A stretch of 64,000 nt of DNA from Siderastrea siderea. Lineage: Eukaryota; Cnidaria; Anthozoa; Scleractinia; Rhizangiidae. The notes beneath the pieces were generated by a model. It was not told where the DNA came from, ran no database searches, and worked only from the letters and a program-made list of their open reading frames with translations. This document shows positions 1-11,500 of the stretch, piece after piece. Location of the stretch: NCBI GenBank assembly GCA_964030785.1, contig OZ034974.1, forward strand, positions 49,238,355 through 49,302,354. The letters run 5' to 3'. The stretch's first letter is position 1. Each line of letters opens with the position of its first letter. The translations under genes and the position numbers were made by a program.

Positions 1-1488
1 TTATAGTCTGCTTGCATCACCCTTGGCTGTGAGCTCATGTGTCAGTTGTTTTCCTACAGTACCTGTATTTGTCCTGTGTTAGTCCTGGGTGTATATTTCT
101 TTTTATTTGGGGGAGGGGAGGGCTGAGGGTTCAGGATCTTTAGATACCTTCAGGGAAAAAAGAAAATGTCAAGTTGGTCCTGTGACAGCTGGACCTCCTA
201 GGGCCCATGACTCCAGTTTTATGTTATTTTTGATTTACTTCTAATGATCCCTTAAATAAAGTGGTGTTACATGTACATTAATGTTATATCAAGACTACTC
301 TTTTGACAGAAGTATTATTAAGAGCTAACTTAGCTTGGGGTATAACTGTTAAGTATTTCACAGCCTTTTGAGAGGGCCAAATGTAAGTAAAGCTTATTGC
401 TTGCTGGCAGTGGTCAGTCTCTGAGGTCAATTCATTTTGACACAATAATCAACTCCTTTTATGTTACGGATTAAGTTAATTCCAAATTAGATTTCAATTT
501 GTGAGGGAACAATTTCAAGGATAAATAAAGTATATAATAAATGGGAATCCAGAGTACTGACCTGGTTTATTAATCATTGGTTGTGAGAGTCTGCAGTTTT
601 CTTTGTCACTGCATTTGAATGGTGGCATAACAAGAGAAACATACATTGAGATGCGATTAGACAAGTGGTTATTAACATGCTGTAATTGATGGTCAAAAGT
701 CTGTAGGCATGATGCCGGCTCTCTCCACCCAGGTGAATAAATGGTTGCCTGCATTAGCCCCTAACCCAGTTCATCCAACTCCCATGTATTGATCCAATGG
801 CATTTTCACAAGTAGGGTTATTTTTAGATGATCCTTTCCTGCAACTGAAGCTCCAGACTCTCGTCAGTTATCCATAGTGGGTATGGAAAGCTTTGGGTAA
901 TCTTTGGTTATCTTTGGAGGCATCTGTGTCATCTTCGGAAATCTTTTTTAAAACTTCTAGTCACTTTGGAAATCGTCGTAAGACTTTTGGTCATCTAAAA
1001 ATAACCCAACTAGCGAAAACGACTTTTCACAAACGCATTATAGAAGTTATTTTTAGATGATCCTTTCCTGCAACTGAAGCTCCAGACTCTCGTCAGTTAT
1101 CCATAGTGGGTATGGAAAGCTTTGGGTAATCTTTGGTTATCTTTGGAGGCCTCTGTGTCATCTTCGGAAATCTTTTTTAAAACTTCTGGTCACTTTGGAA
1201 ATCGTCGTAAGACTTTCGGTCATCTAAAAATAACCCAACTAGCGAAAACGACTTTTCACAAACGCATTGTAGAAGTTTCACCCTCCAGGTTATGGGCTCC
1301 TGGTACTGGTGAGCTATGAGAAACTTAACAAAGTGCTGGGGTATCACAGGAATGGATTAGCATGCCATTAAGGGTGATCAAGGAATTTGCTTTGTGCTAC
1401 AGAAATTGGCTTTCTAGACTACAGGAATGTAGCAGACATCATCTTCCATTAACTTCAAGGCAACTTACATTTATTTGTTATTTTTCAG
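1..1488. other. RIM intron upstream of first visible exon
   Basis: No coding exon is recognised here. The stretch ends in a polypyrimidine tract and acceptor (TTTTTCAG at 1481-1488). The exon that should encode the first half of the RIM zinc finger must lie before the window or be too diverged to see. The only structure noted is a 229-bp tandem duplication at 817-1275. Confidence 0.6.
817..1275. repeat. 229-bp tandem duplication (2 copies)
   Basis: The block starting GTTATTTTTAGATGATCC at 817 recurs at 1046 and is nearly identical over about 229 bp, with only a few substitutions (for example GGCATC versus GGCCTC). The low divergence suggests a recent duplication inside the intron. Confidence 0.9.
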
Positions 1489-3272
1489 GTTTCCTGGGTG
1501 TGTGTTGTATGCCAGAAGAAGCAGGAAATGCTCACAAAAACTGGGAACTGGTTTGGTGCAATAACTGCACCTAGTGAAGAACCCAAAACAAATGACTCAG
1601 ACTCTCTAGGAAGTGACTTTAGGGCAATCCCAACTGAGGAGGACAAAAGGGCAATGAGGCGGCAAGGACTTCAAAGATCAGATTCCGCTAGGGGTAGCGG
1701 AAGAAGGGGGAAGGCGAGAGATGGTGATCGAAATCGTTTTCGTAGACCTTCAGTATCAGATGAGGAGATGGATGAATCACCGCCTGGGAGTCCAGCATAT
1801 TTGAGCGATGATGAGTTGTACAGACCTGACGAAAATAAAGTTCGACGAAAAGTTGTAAAATTTAAAGGACATGATGAGTTAGACCATGCTCCCCAGAATC
1901 GTCAACCAGGCACAGTGCAAAATCGATCAGGTCCATTGAACCAGGGACCAGGTAGAGGACTTGCAGTGCCTGGTCAAGGTGTAGGAACAAGACCAGGACA
2001 TCCACCACCCCAGGGGCAAGGTATTAGGTCAGGTGGTATGCCTGGGGGACCTCAAGGGCGAGGGGTGCATGGCCCAGGAAATCAGCAGCCTAATTACCCT
2101 CCTCAGCAGCAAGGTTCTAGTTTCATTCCAGTCGGTCATCCAGGAACACCACCTTCCAATCGCACAGCTTTTCCAGGATCCCAGCAACAGGGTCCCAGGG
2201 GAGGTGTGGCTCCCAATCAACCCAGACCTGGGTTTGGAATGAGGGGCCCTCCAGGGCCACAACAGCAGAGATTTCAGGGACCTCCACAACAAAATGCGGC
2301 TGGTTATGGCAGAGGAACTCCTCCTGGTAGCCAGCCTGGGGCTCCACCAACTGGTGCACCTGGTCAGCCTGGTTATGGTAGAGGGGGATCACCTGGGCAG
2401 CAACCTACCACACAATATAATTTGGGTCCTAGACCAGGAGCTTATGGTCCTTCAGGACCAAGACCCCAGGGTGGGTTTCCTCCTAATCAAATTGGTGGTC
2501 CCCAACAGTCACCAGGCAGCCCTAGACCTGACCGCATGGGACCTCATCAAGGCCCGAGAGCTGTTGGTCCACAAGGAGTGATGCAGATGGGACCAAATCA
2601 GATGGGGCCGAGATTTGGACCTGGTGGACAGCCGCGACATGGGATGCCAACAGACCAGCATGGTGGACAGCAACAACATCCTGTACAGTTAGGTATATCA
2701 AGGCAAGGTCATGTCCCTCCTGGACAGTTAGGTTCACCAAGGCAAGGCCAGGCTCCTGTGCAGTTAGGATCTCCAAGGGATGGCCAGGTTCCTGGACAGC
2801 TTGGGTCTCCAAGACAAGGGGCACCATTAGACCAACAACCTAGAGGACAAATCGGTTCAGCCCGAACTGGCCCTCCAGTGGACCAAGTTAGGGCTCCTGC
2901 TCCAACGGGTTCACCTAGGTTGGGTACCCCAAGAAACCAGTTAGGTGCACCTCAGCAAGCTCCTTTTTCAGACAAAGGAAGAGGGCAGTTGGATTCTCAA
3001 GGGGACCAAACAAGAGGGCGATCAGGGCCACCCACACAGGAGCCAGGTGTGGAACATCCCAGAGGACCTTATGGTAAGCAGCAACAGGGTTCTCCTATGG
3101 ACCAAAGAGGACAGTTTGGTTCTTCTCAACAAGCACCAGGGATGATGGATCAAGGAAGACCAAGACTTGGTTCTGCTGAAAAGGGTCCAGTGGGAGATCG
3201 GCCAGGACGACAGCAGGTTCCTGACTCCAGGAATGGGTACAGTCCAGAGGTGCAGAGGGCAAGTGTTCAAAG
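1489..3272 (+). CDS. Rim: RIM exon a: zinc-finger end and G/P/Q-rich linker
   Basis: Acceptor at 1487-1488, phase 0. The first 23 codons finish the RIM FYVE-type zinc finger (V-C-V-V-C, then KKQEMLTKTG). The following 40-120 residues are acidic and basic (SVSDEEMDESPPGSPAYLSDDE, RRKVVKFKGHDEL). From about residue 140 the protein is almost pure G/P/Q/R/S, with a tandem run of roughly 11-13-residue units around QLGSPRQGQ at nucleotides 2690-2960. The donor is AAAG|GTTGGG at 3272/3273. It is weaker than usual but is the only one matching the phase of the next exon; reading through it hits a stop within three codons. Confidence 0.88.
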
Positions 3273-6200
3273 GTTGGGTTAAACCTTTCCTGTTTGCTAC
3301 ACCAGGGCTGTCATTAAGGGCTACTGCATTTTGAGCCTTATGGACTTTTGCAGACAAACAAGGCCTGCCTGTTTTCTCCCTGCCTACTTTTTCCATGTCT
3401 TTTGAATCCTGATAACTCCCACAGTAAGAAAGACAAAACTGGTTGACTATCAGGATTAATTTACTGTAATGAGTGAAATGAGCAAAACTGATGTTAAATT
3501 TGTGAGAAGTTTGGGTTATAAGGAAGGCTTCAATTTTAAAAATTCTACAATGTACTGTATTTGTTTGGTCCATTTTAGACGGTACAATTTTTGCATAGAA
3601 ATGTTGTATGCAAGTTTTCTTGCACACTGCTCGTGTCAAGCATAGATTGAAAACAAATAATCGTAATTCTAACATTTTGATTGTAGCTATGACTGTCTTA
3701 AGGTTTTGGAAAGGTTTAAAATCCTATGAAATTTTTCTTGTTGTGTGCAACTGTCGCATAGATTTTGTATGTCTGATGTAGAAGACATGATTCTAGTTGC
3801 AGACAGGACATGAGCAAGTCACATACAACAGTTGTAAGCAAAAATCCTACCTTCTAAATCAGCCCTTAAATGTATGTCAAAAGGACAGAAAATGACCATT
3901 CCCTCTATTTATTTGCCAAGAGGTATTAGTGCATAATCTTATTTTATTTTAAAACTTTGTGTCAAAGTATTTTTGATGAAAGAATTACCTGACTGCCCCC
4001 ATACCCACACTCTGGGCTGACACTCTTTAGTGGGCATAACTTGCATGGCTGTATTTATTTAACAGGGTTCCAGGGCCAAATGCTCCAGGAACACAACAGC
4101 AGATGGACAGCAGAAGAGGGCCCAGAACAGATGTTTCCACTGTGGATGGAAGGATGGGACCTTCATTTGCAAACAGACAAGACAGACCAGACCAGAGACC
4201 AAGCAGGGATACTGATGGATATATAATAGGACCATCCAGTCGAGGTCAGCCAAAGCCTTCTGGAGAAGATATTGATGGCAGAAGAAGTCCTCCAAGAAGA
4301 ATTTCACTTGAAGATTCCAAAGACAAGGTAAGACAAGAAGTTACAATCCTCTGTTTATCTTTCTAGTTCCAAGTTCAAGATATAAATTCTCAATGCTGAC
4401 TTTTGTTCATTTTGTAATGTTTGTTCTGATAAGTTGGATTTTGCTTGCTCAAACCAAATAAATGTAATAAACAGAAAAAGGAAAAAAAAAACAGATAAGG
4501 CCAACAGATCCATCAGAGCTATAAATTCAGTTTTGTGAGTCAGACCCCAAACAACTCCACCTTGAGCCAATCTTGGTGTGCATGTAGCTATGAATAATAA
4601 TTATTATAACTTATTATTGCCTGTAATTGTCTTTTTACTACAGTTCTATAGATTGAAATTTAAACATTTGGATATTAAAGTCATAACTAATCTGTGACAT
4701 TCGACGTTTTTATCATATTCAAATCTTCTGATTGTCTCCCTGTGCTAATTTTCATTTGTACTTTTTGTACATAAAGTGGCTCTTTATAATTATCCCTAAT
4801 GTACAGCCACCCATGTTTCTTTTGTAACCTTAAAAGTAATAGTATGTGACTAATCATTGCTATTTTAATCTGTAAGTTTCAAGCTTAAATTTGTACCATG
4901 TCATTATTATTAGGACAGCTTACATATTCATTTTTGTTTTGTGAAGTACGATTATTCAAATCAGGTGCTGCATTCAAGATTGTGGTTTTGAAGGAAAAAT
5001 GTTCAAGGATAACGCTTTCCATTGTAACACTGTGTGAAATATTATTAGATTGTGATGGAGAAGCTCTTAACATTTATTTGTTTTAAAGTGCAAGAAAATT
5101 AAATTGGCTTTTAGTGATAAATATTTTATTTTCTGTGGCATTTTAGGTGATCATTTTGGCAGACAATGATGAAATGTCTAAACACACAATTATCTTATTC
5201 TGTGGAATTAAAATTCAAACTTGAATTTCATGAAATATTTACGAGCTGCACAACAAAATACCTTTAGTTGGGTAGCTTTGATTTTATTGTTTATCGAAAG
5301 TAATTTTACCCTCTCCAAGATGTTCCTGGTAGGACTGTTTGCAATCTTGTGATAATTTTCTTGTTTCAGATACTTAATTCCTTTAGGTGTTTTCAGCTTT
5401 TTCTGATATGACCCTGTTCTTTTTCTTTACGGACCTGACTTTACAATGATTATGTTCTTCTACTGTATAGAGTAACTTGTTCTTTAAAGATGAGCCTCCC
5501 TCTATGCAGGACCGAGGGTCGCTGGGCGATAGGTTTGTTAGTGCCTTGTCAATCAAGAGAACTACTTCTCCTCCTGTCTCTGCTACTCCTTCTCCTTCTT
5601 CTGTGGTGGCATCTTCCATCACAACTACTCCTGCAAGCTCTGAGAAGCAATCTGATATTTCTACTGCTATTGGAGACAACAAAGACTCTTCACAGGTTGG
5701 CTGTTGACTTCTTTGCCACTGCATATTTGGCAAAGTTTGTGTTTTGTATGTTCTAGTTCATCTCACCAAGCTCTTAGCTATCAAATTTAAAAGTTCTGTT
5801 GATGGCTGAACATGAAAATATCGCTTGGAACTTATTGTTATTTATAACAGCTTCCCACTTTTAATTAATTCAGATAGTTGTTTTGCTCTGAGTTTATCAA
5901 CAGTTTGTGGTGTGTAAGAAGTAATAGACTTTTGAATTAGTACACAAGTCATGTACTTTAGCTATGGTGTCTATAAAATAACGAGCAGGAGAATTCTTTT
6001 CACGGTTATAGAGATCTGTTACATCTTCGGTGTTTTGAATAAAATTATTAGAATTTTTTAATTATAAAAAAATAGCTTATCATGCCCTTATCATGTTTGT
6101 TTCTATTTTGATAATGGATTGAAGAATCATTTTCAAAAAAATCTCATCTAAACTCGTTAAAATACTCTTCACTTCTGATTCGTACCTGTAAGCTATGCTG

Positions 6201-7688
6201 TTTTCCGACTCCAACTGGTGGGGAGGCAGGCGAGTTGGATCTTGACAAGCTTGGCTGATGAGTTGAACTTGGGGCTACCGAGAACAACTCCAGCTAGTGA
6301 AATGTGCAGGGCTTGGACCCAGGACCTTCAGATTTCAAGTCGGGCATCCTGACCACTCAGCCACGCTGCCTCCCTTGCGTTTCTTTACAACAGCAATAGT
6401 TGACTGCATACATATAAGGTTCTAAACTCTGGCCTTCACAGGGCTGCCCAAAGGAATTCCAAGGAGTGGATGCTCCCACCCCTCCTGCCCCGAGATTTTA
6501 CGATACAAAATACTTGTGGATAATGCTAACTAGTGAAGGTCACTTTTTTCCTTTTTTTTTTAAATCAGACATGTATTAAGTGGTCTCCACCAGATGAGGA
6601 TAACAAATGCTTAGGAGAAGTACTTCTGACCATAGATCCAAAATGCCAAGGAGCTGCCACTGGTACAGTATAGCCATTTAATTATTTATTTATTTGTTTG
6701 TATGTTTATTTCTAGAAAGCTGGGGCTGGCTTTTTTGTTAGGTATTACGGTTTTATGTCACAAATACTAATAAGAATTCTATTCTTTCAGATCCTTATGC
6801 GGCATATGGTCTGAAGGTGATTGGTGGAAAAAAGACTGATGATGGAAAACTAGGAGCTTTTATCACTGACATTAGAAAGGGAGGTCCAGCTGAAAGACAA
6901 GCTCAACTTCAGATAGGTAACAATGTTTAGTGATAACCTAATCACTAAGTACTATTCTCAAGTCACACGTGGATTTCGGTGGCCTACAAAATACAATGCA
7001 ATGCACTGCACTGCAATGCACTGCACTGCACTGCAATGCAATGCTTTATTGACACTCCTCTGGTGGGACTTTGCAGTGACAATACATTTAAAAGAAATCT
7101 TAAAAACAGTCTACAATTTATTTTTAAAATGTTAAAATGTTAAAAATAGATGCTCATGGACCATTACACTTTGGGTAAAATTTAAAAGGAGAGATCAAGT
7201 TTAAGGTTTTAAGAGTATTGCCAGATGTTTACTTTGTGATAATAAAAAGTCCTCTGACCAGTGTTTGATTTATACAATGGGATGTTTAAGAGTTGAGAAC
7301 TTCGGGTTGTGCACCCAGTGACCTGGATTCTTGTCGTGAAACAGCTAGGAGAGTTGTAACTTCTTCTTGTTAATGTTACCCCCCCCCCCCCCCCAGCGTG
7401 TATTTATTCTATAGGTTTCCCCAACAGATCCTTGGTTGAAAAGAGGCAATGTGGCACAAAGTTTCTTGACAAAGAAAACAATATGATGACTAATGTGTAG
7501 CTATGTACAATTATAGTAATTATTGCTTTAGACCAGTTTGTCTAGCTAATTTACCCTTTTTGGGGGCGATTGGGCTTTGTTTCTGCATTGTATCATTATT
7601 AATAACCATCTTTGCACATTAAGTACCCTTTGACACTAATGACCTGTTCTTTTTTCTTCAGAAATAAACATTTCTTGAACAGAAGAGC

Positions 7689-7737
<49 letters not shown>

Positions 7738-8095
7738 GTAATAGTAAAAGTAATAGTGATAGTGATAGTTGTAGTGATAGTGATAGTGTAATAATAATAA
7801 TAACAATAATAACCTTTATTCAAATAAGTTCAAAGGAGACTTACAATAGTTAAAAAAAAGAAACGTTAAAAATATGTCGAGAAAAAACTTATATAAGGCA
7901 CATTACTAATCCACTCTCTATTTAAAATTCCAAATTTTGTAAGATTAAAAATCACATAAAACTGTCAGAGAAAAAGAAGCACTGTAATTCAATTAATCTC
8001 AGTAAAGTCCGCACTCCGCTTCAAAGTCTGTGTCCTGAAAAAAAAGTTATGTGTATAATAATAATAATAATAACAATAATAATAATAATAATAAC

Positions 8096-8134
<39 letters not shown>

Positions 8135-8520
8135 CAGGGTTTTCAATAGGGATCTGAGTAGGTGGCAAAATTGTAGGAGTAGGTGGAGAATGAACTACTC
8201 GCACCAAAGGTGCGAAATTCTGGCGGGGGGGTGCGGGGGGGCGGGGGGGAAGTTTGAAAATTTGGGACTCTCTGCATTCTGGAGCAAGAATTAGGGTATT
8301 TGAACAGAAAGGAAACACATATTGCCGCTGAAATTACTAAGAATGTAGGCAAGATTCTTTTGTTTTTCCTGAATAAATCTTGGCCAATCCAGGGCTCGTG
8401 TTTTGTGGCGAACGTTTCTCATGTTAGTCGTAAAATATGAGGTAATTTCTCAATCAAGTAGGCGGTGAGTTCATGTGGAATAGCCGGCGAGTTTCACCGG
8501 CTGCCGGCCCTTATTGAAAA

Positions 8521-8591
<71 letters not shown>

Positions 8592-11500
8592 GGGATGACA
8601 GATGCACATGTGCTTCAGGGAACAACATTGCTGTACTATTACTTTCTTTACAAACAGTTTTCAAGCCATTCGTTCTTGTAAATAGTATTCATAAGAATCA
8701 AATATATTAATGTTTAAGGTGATGAAATTCAGGAGTGGAATGATATATCATTGGTAGACTGCACCTTTGAGGAAGTCGTGGAAAGTATTAACTCATCCAT
8801 GGAGGACAACCAAGACAGCAATGAACTACATCTGATTGTGTGCCGAGACAAGTAAGATATTGAACCAGGGTTTTGTTTTGGGGCTAGAAACTGGACACAA
8901 CATGTAGTTGTTTTCCGTGAACTTATTTCCAGTATTTGACGCAGTAATAGTGTTGACAGGATTTATTAAATTGTTCTGTGCGTTTATGGGTGTTTTGTAG
9001 TTTCTAACCTTTAAACGTTTACTGGGAGACCACGCCTCTGAAATACACATAAAGCTTCAATTTTACTGAACTTCTCTCTCTCTGTGATTCAAACTTCGAG
9101 TCGTGAGTTGTGGTGCAGAATTTTATTCTTGAAATATGAAATGCTTCTTTACAATTCTGATTGCTCTGTAATTTATTTGCTGGTTAGGAGTAAATTCCCT
9201 CCAAAGAACACGCAGTCTCCAGTCAAGACCCCGCGAGGACAGGAAGCAAAGAGGGAGTCTCCTAAACAGGTCCCCACTAGGGAATCTCCTGTGAAACGGG
9301 ACTGCATGTCACCCTCCTCTACTGCACCCATGTCACTTCAGCAGGAGAGAAGATCACTGGATAGAAGGGAGGAGGTCACAGGACCACCACCCCAAAGGGA
9401 GAATGTCACAGGAACATCAACAGTTAGGGAGAATGGTACCCCAATGAGTGAAAGAAGTGAGACGTCAGCCTATGAACCAGCAGGTTTGGGATTTGCCTAT
9501 CAGAATAAGTTACTTGTGGTTTATCTTTGTAGTGAACATCTTTGTGTTCTGTATTATTTGTACAGATAATGATGACTTCTTCTTTGGTGGTGGTCCTTTA
9601 CCTGATGACAAACCAAGCAAGTCTGTCAAGCAAGGATCTTCACCTCAACAAGGCCTGACAGGGAAACCATCAAGAGTTGCTGGCCGGATACAAGTATGTG
9701 TCATCCTGGGTGGGGAGGGGGGTACTAAATTAAAGCCTGGGGGCGGGGATAGGTACTAAAATGAGGCTTTGATATGGAGATACTAAATGGAAGCCTCAGG
9801 GGAGGGAGGATCAAGTTTTCTTACCTGGGAAAAAAAATGCAGAGATCAGTTCTGAAGTCTCTGACCTTCAGAAGGCAGTTGCTGCTGCCAACGTCACAGG
9901 TATAGTTTTCGTGGCAGAGTCCTACCCAAGCTCTGTTCAAATACCCTCTCCCAACCTAGGATTCAATCTAATACCTTCCCCTCCCCCAGCCGAGGCATTA
10001 ACTAAGTACCCTGCCCTCCCCACCCATGCTTCAGTTTAGTACATTCCCCTCCCACTTCCAGGGTTCGATTTGGTACCCTCCCCTCTTAATCTGGGTTGAA
10101 ATTTAGTACCCTTCCTTTCAGGCTGCAGGCTGCACCCAGGCTGCAATTTAGTATGGAGTAATGTAATTTCTTCCTGCTTGGACACTCAAGTATAAAAATA
10201 AATAAATGCTGATTTTCTAGTCCCAGTCTTCTTAATTGCTTCTATTGTTTTATTTTACAGTTGAAGCTGTTTTATGATGAGGATGCTGCCAATTTAAATG
10301 TGACGGTTGTTGGAGGTGAAGGCTTGGCACCTAAGGAGTCCACGATCCCACCCAACCCTTACGTCCGGATTTATTTTCTCCCTGACAAAAGGTACACGTC
10401 TTTCTCTCTTATCAACGGTGAATGCAGGGGCGGATCCAGAGGGAGTGGATTGGCTGGCTAGCCCCCCCCCCCCCTCTTTGGGGTCGTTTAAGCAATGAAA
10501 TCAAGAAAGGGAACAAACCTCTCACTGAGGCGATTTTGTCTCCGATTGTTCCGATATTATTCCATCAGATCGGCCACCCCCTTGCAAAAATCTTGGATCC
10601 GCCATTAGAATGGTTTATAAGCTTGAGTTTTCTCGGTGAAGCAAGTTAATGATTTGTAGCTGGGAACTCTGTCTTGAAGTCTGTAGTAAAGCAACAAGCC
10701 AATGGTAGTAGGAACTTTTAGAAATTTTTTATTATAATATTTTGTTTAATTTTTATGAGACTATTACAACAAGTTTAAACCAATTTATTATGTGGAAAAG
10801 TTGGGACCTTTTTGATTATCTTAGCTTTGCATAAATTTTACGTTTAATTTGGAAGTTTTCAGACAAACACCCAACTAACTCAAAGTGTAGCCGTTCAAGC
10901 AAAAAAGTTTTCAGTCTAAATAAAGCAGTTATGAATAGTTGTTTAGTTTACGCATAAAGTGGCGTGGAGGATTTAGATATGAACTTGTAATTTCAGTTTT
11001 TTAATATATAATATAATTGTTTAATTGGCCACTCCCCTTGAGGGGCTTTTCAGGGGCAATAAAAAAAAAAAAGAAAACAATCTAAATAAACATAATATCT
11101 TTAAGAAACCCAACTGGCAGGGAGGCAGACCAGTTGGCTTTTTACAAGTGTGGCCGAGGAGTTGAACTCGGGGTTACCGAGAACAACTTACAGCTAGTGC
11201 TCAGAGCGAGACTTGAACCCGTGACCTCCGGGTTTCAAGTCCGGTACCCTAACCACTCGGCCACGCTGCCTCCTCTGAGGCAATTAGCAGCGGTTTTCAA
11301 TTGAGTGTCGAAAAACCAAAGTAAGAACTTTGACCAATCACAACGGAAGCAAACAAAACAAGGAACCAATCAGAGTTCAAAGCGCGTGAAAACGCGTGCG
11401 AGCAGGGCACGATTGGTTTTGGTGTTACTTCTGATTGGTTGAGAAAGGCGTTAGTAGAGCAGTTTTCAATTGAGTGTGGAAAGTTATTTTGGATTGTTTT

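Noticed and set aside
2029..3675. Several open frames antisense to or overlapping the large RIM exon
   Set aside because: The low-complexity G/P/Q sequence is open in several frames; only the + frame carries the zinc-finger end and joins in phase to the PDZ exons.
8049..8318. Poly-Ile and poly-Tyr open frames
   Set aside because: They are translations of the TAA microsatellite.
11200..11275. Functional tRNA-Ser gene on the minus strand
   Set aside because: A and B boxes and anticodon arm are present, but the 3' acceptor strand does not pair with the 5' end, and the same unit recurs with a SINE body at 6211-6375.
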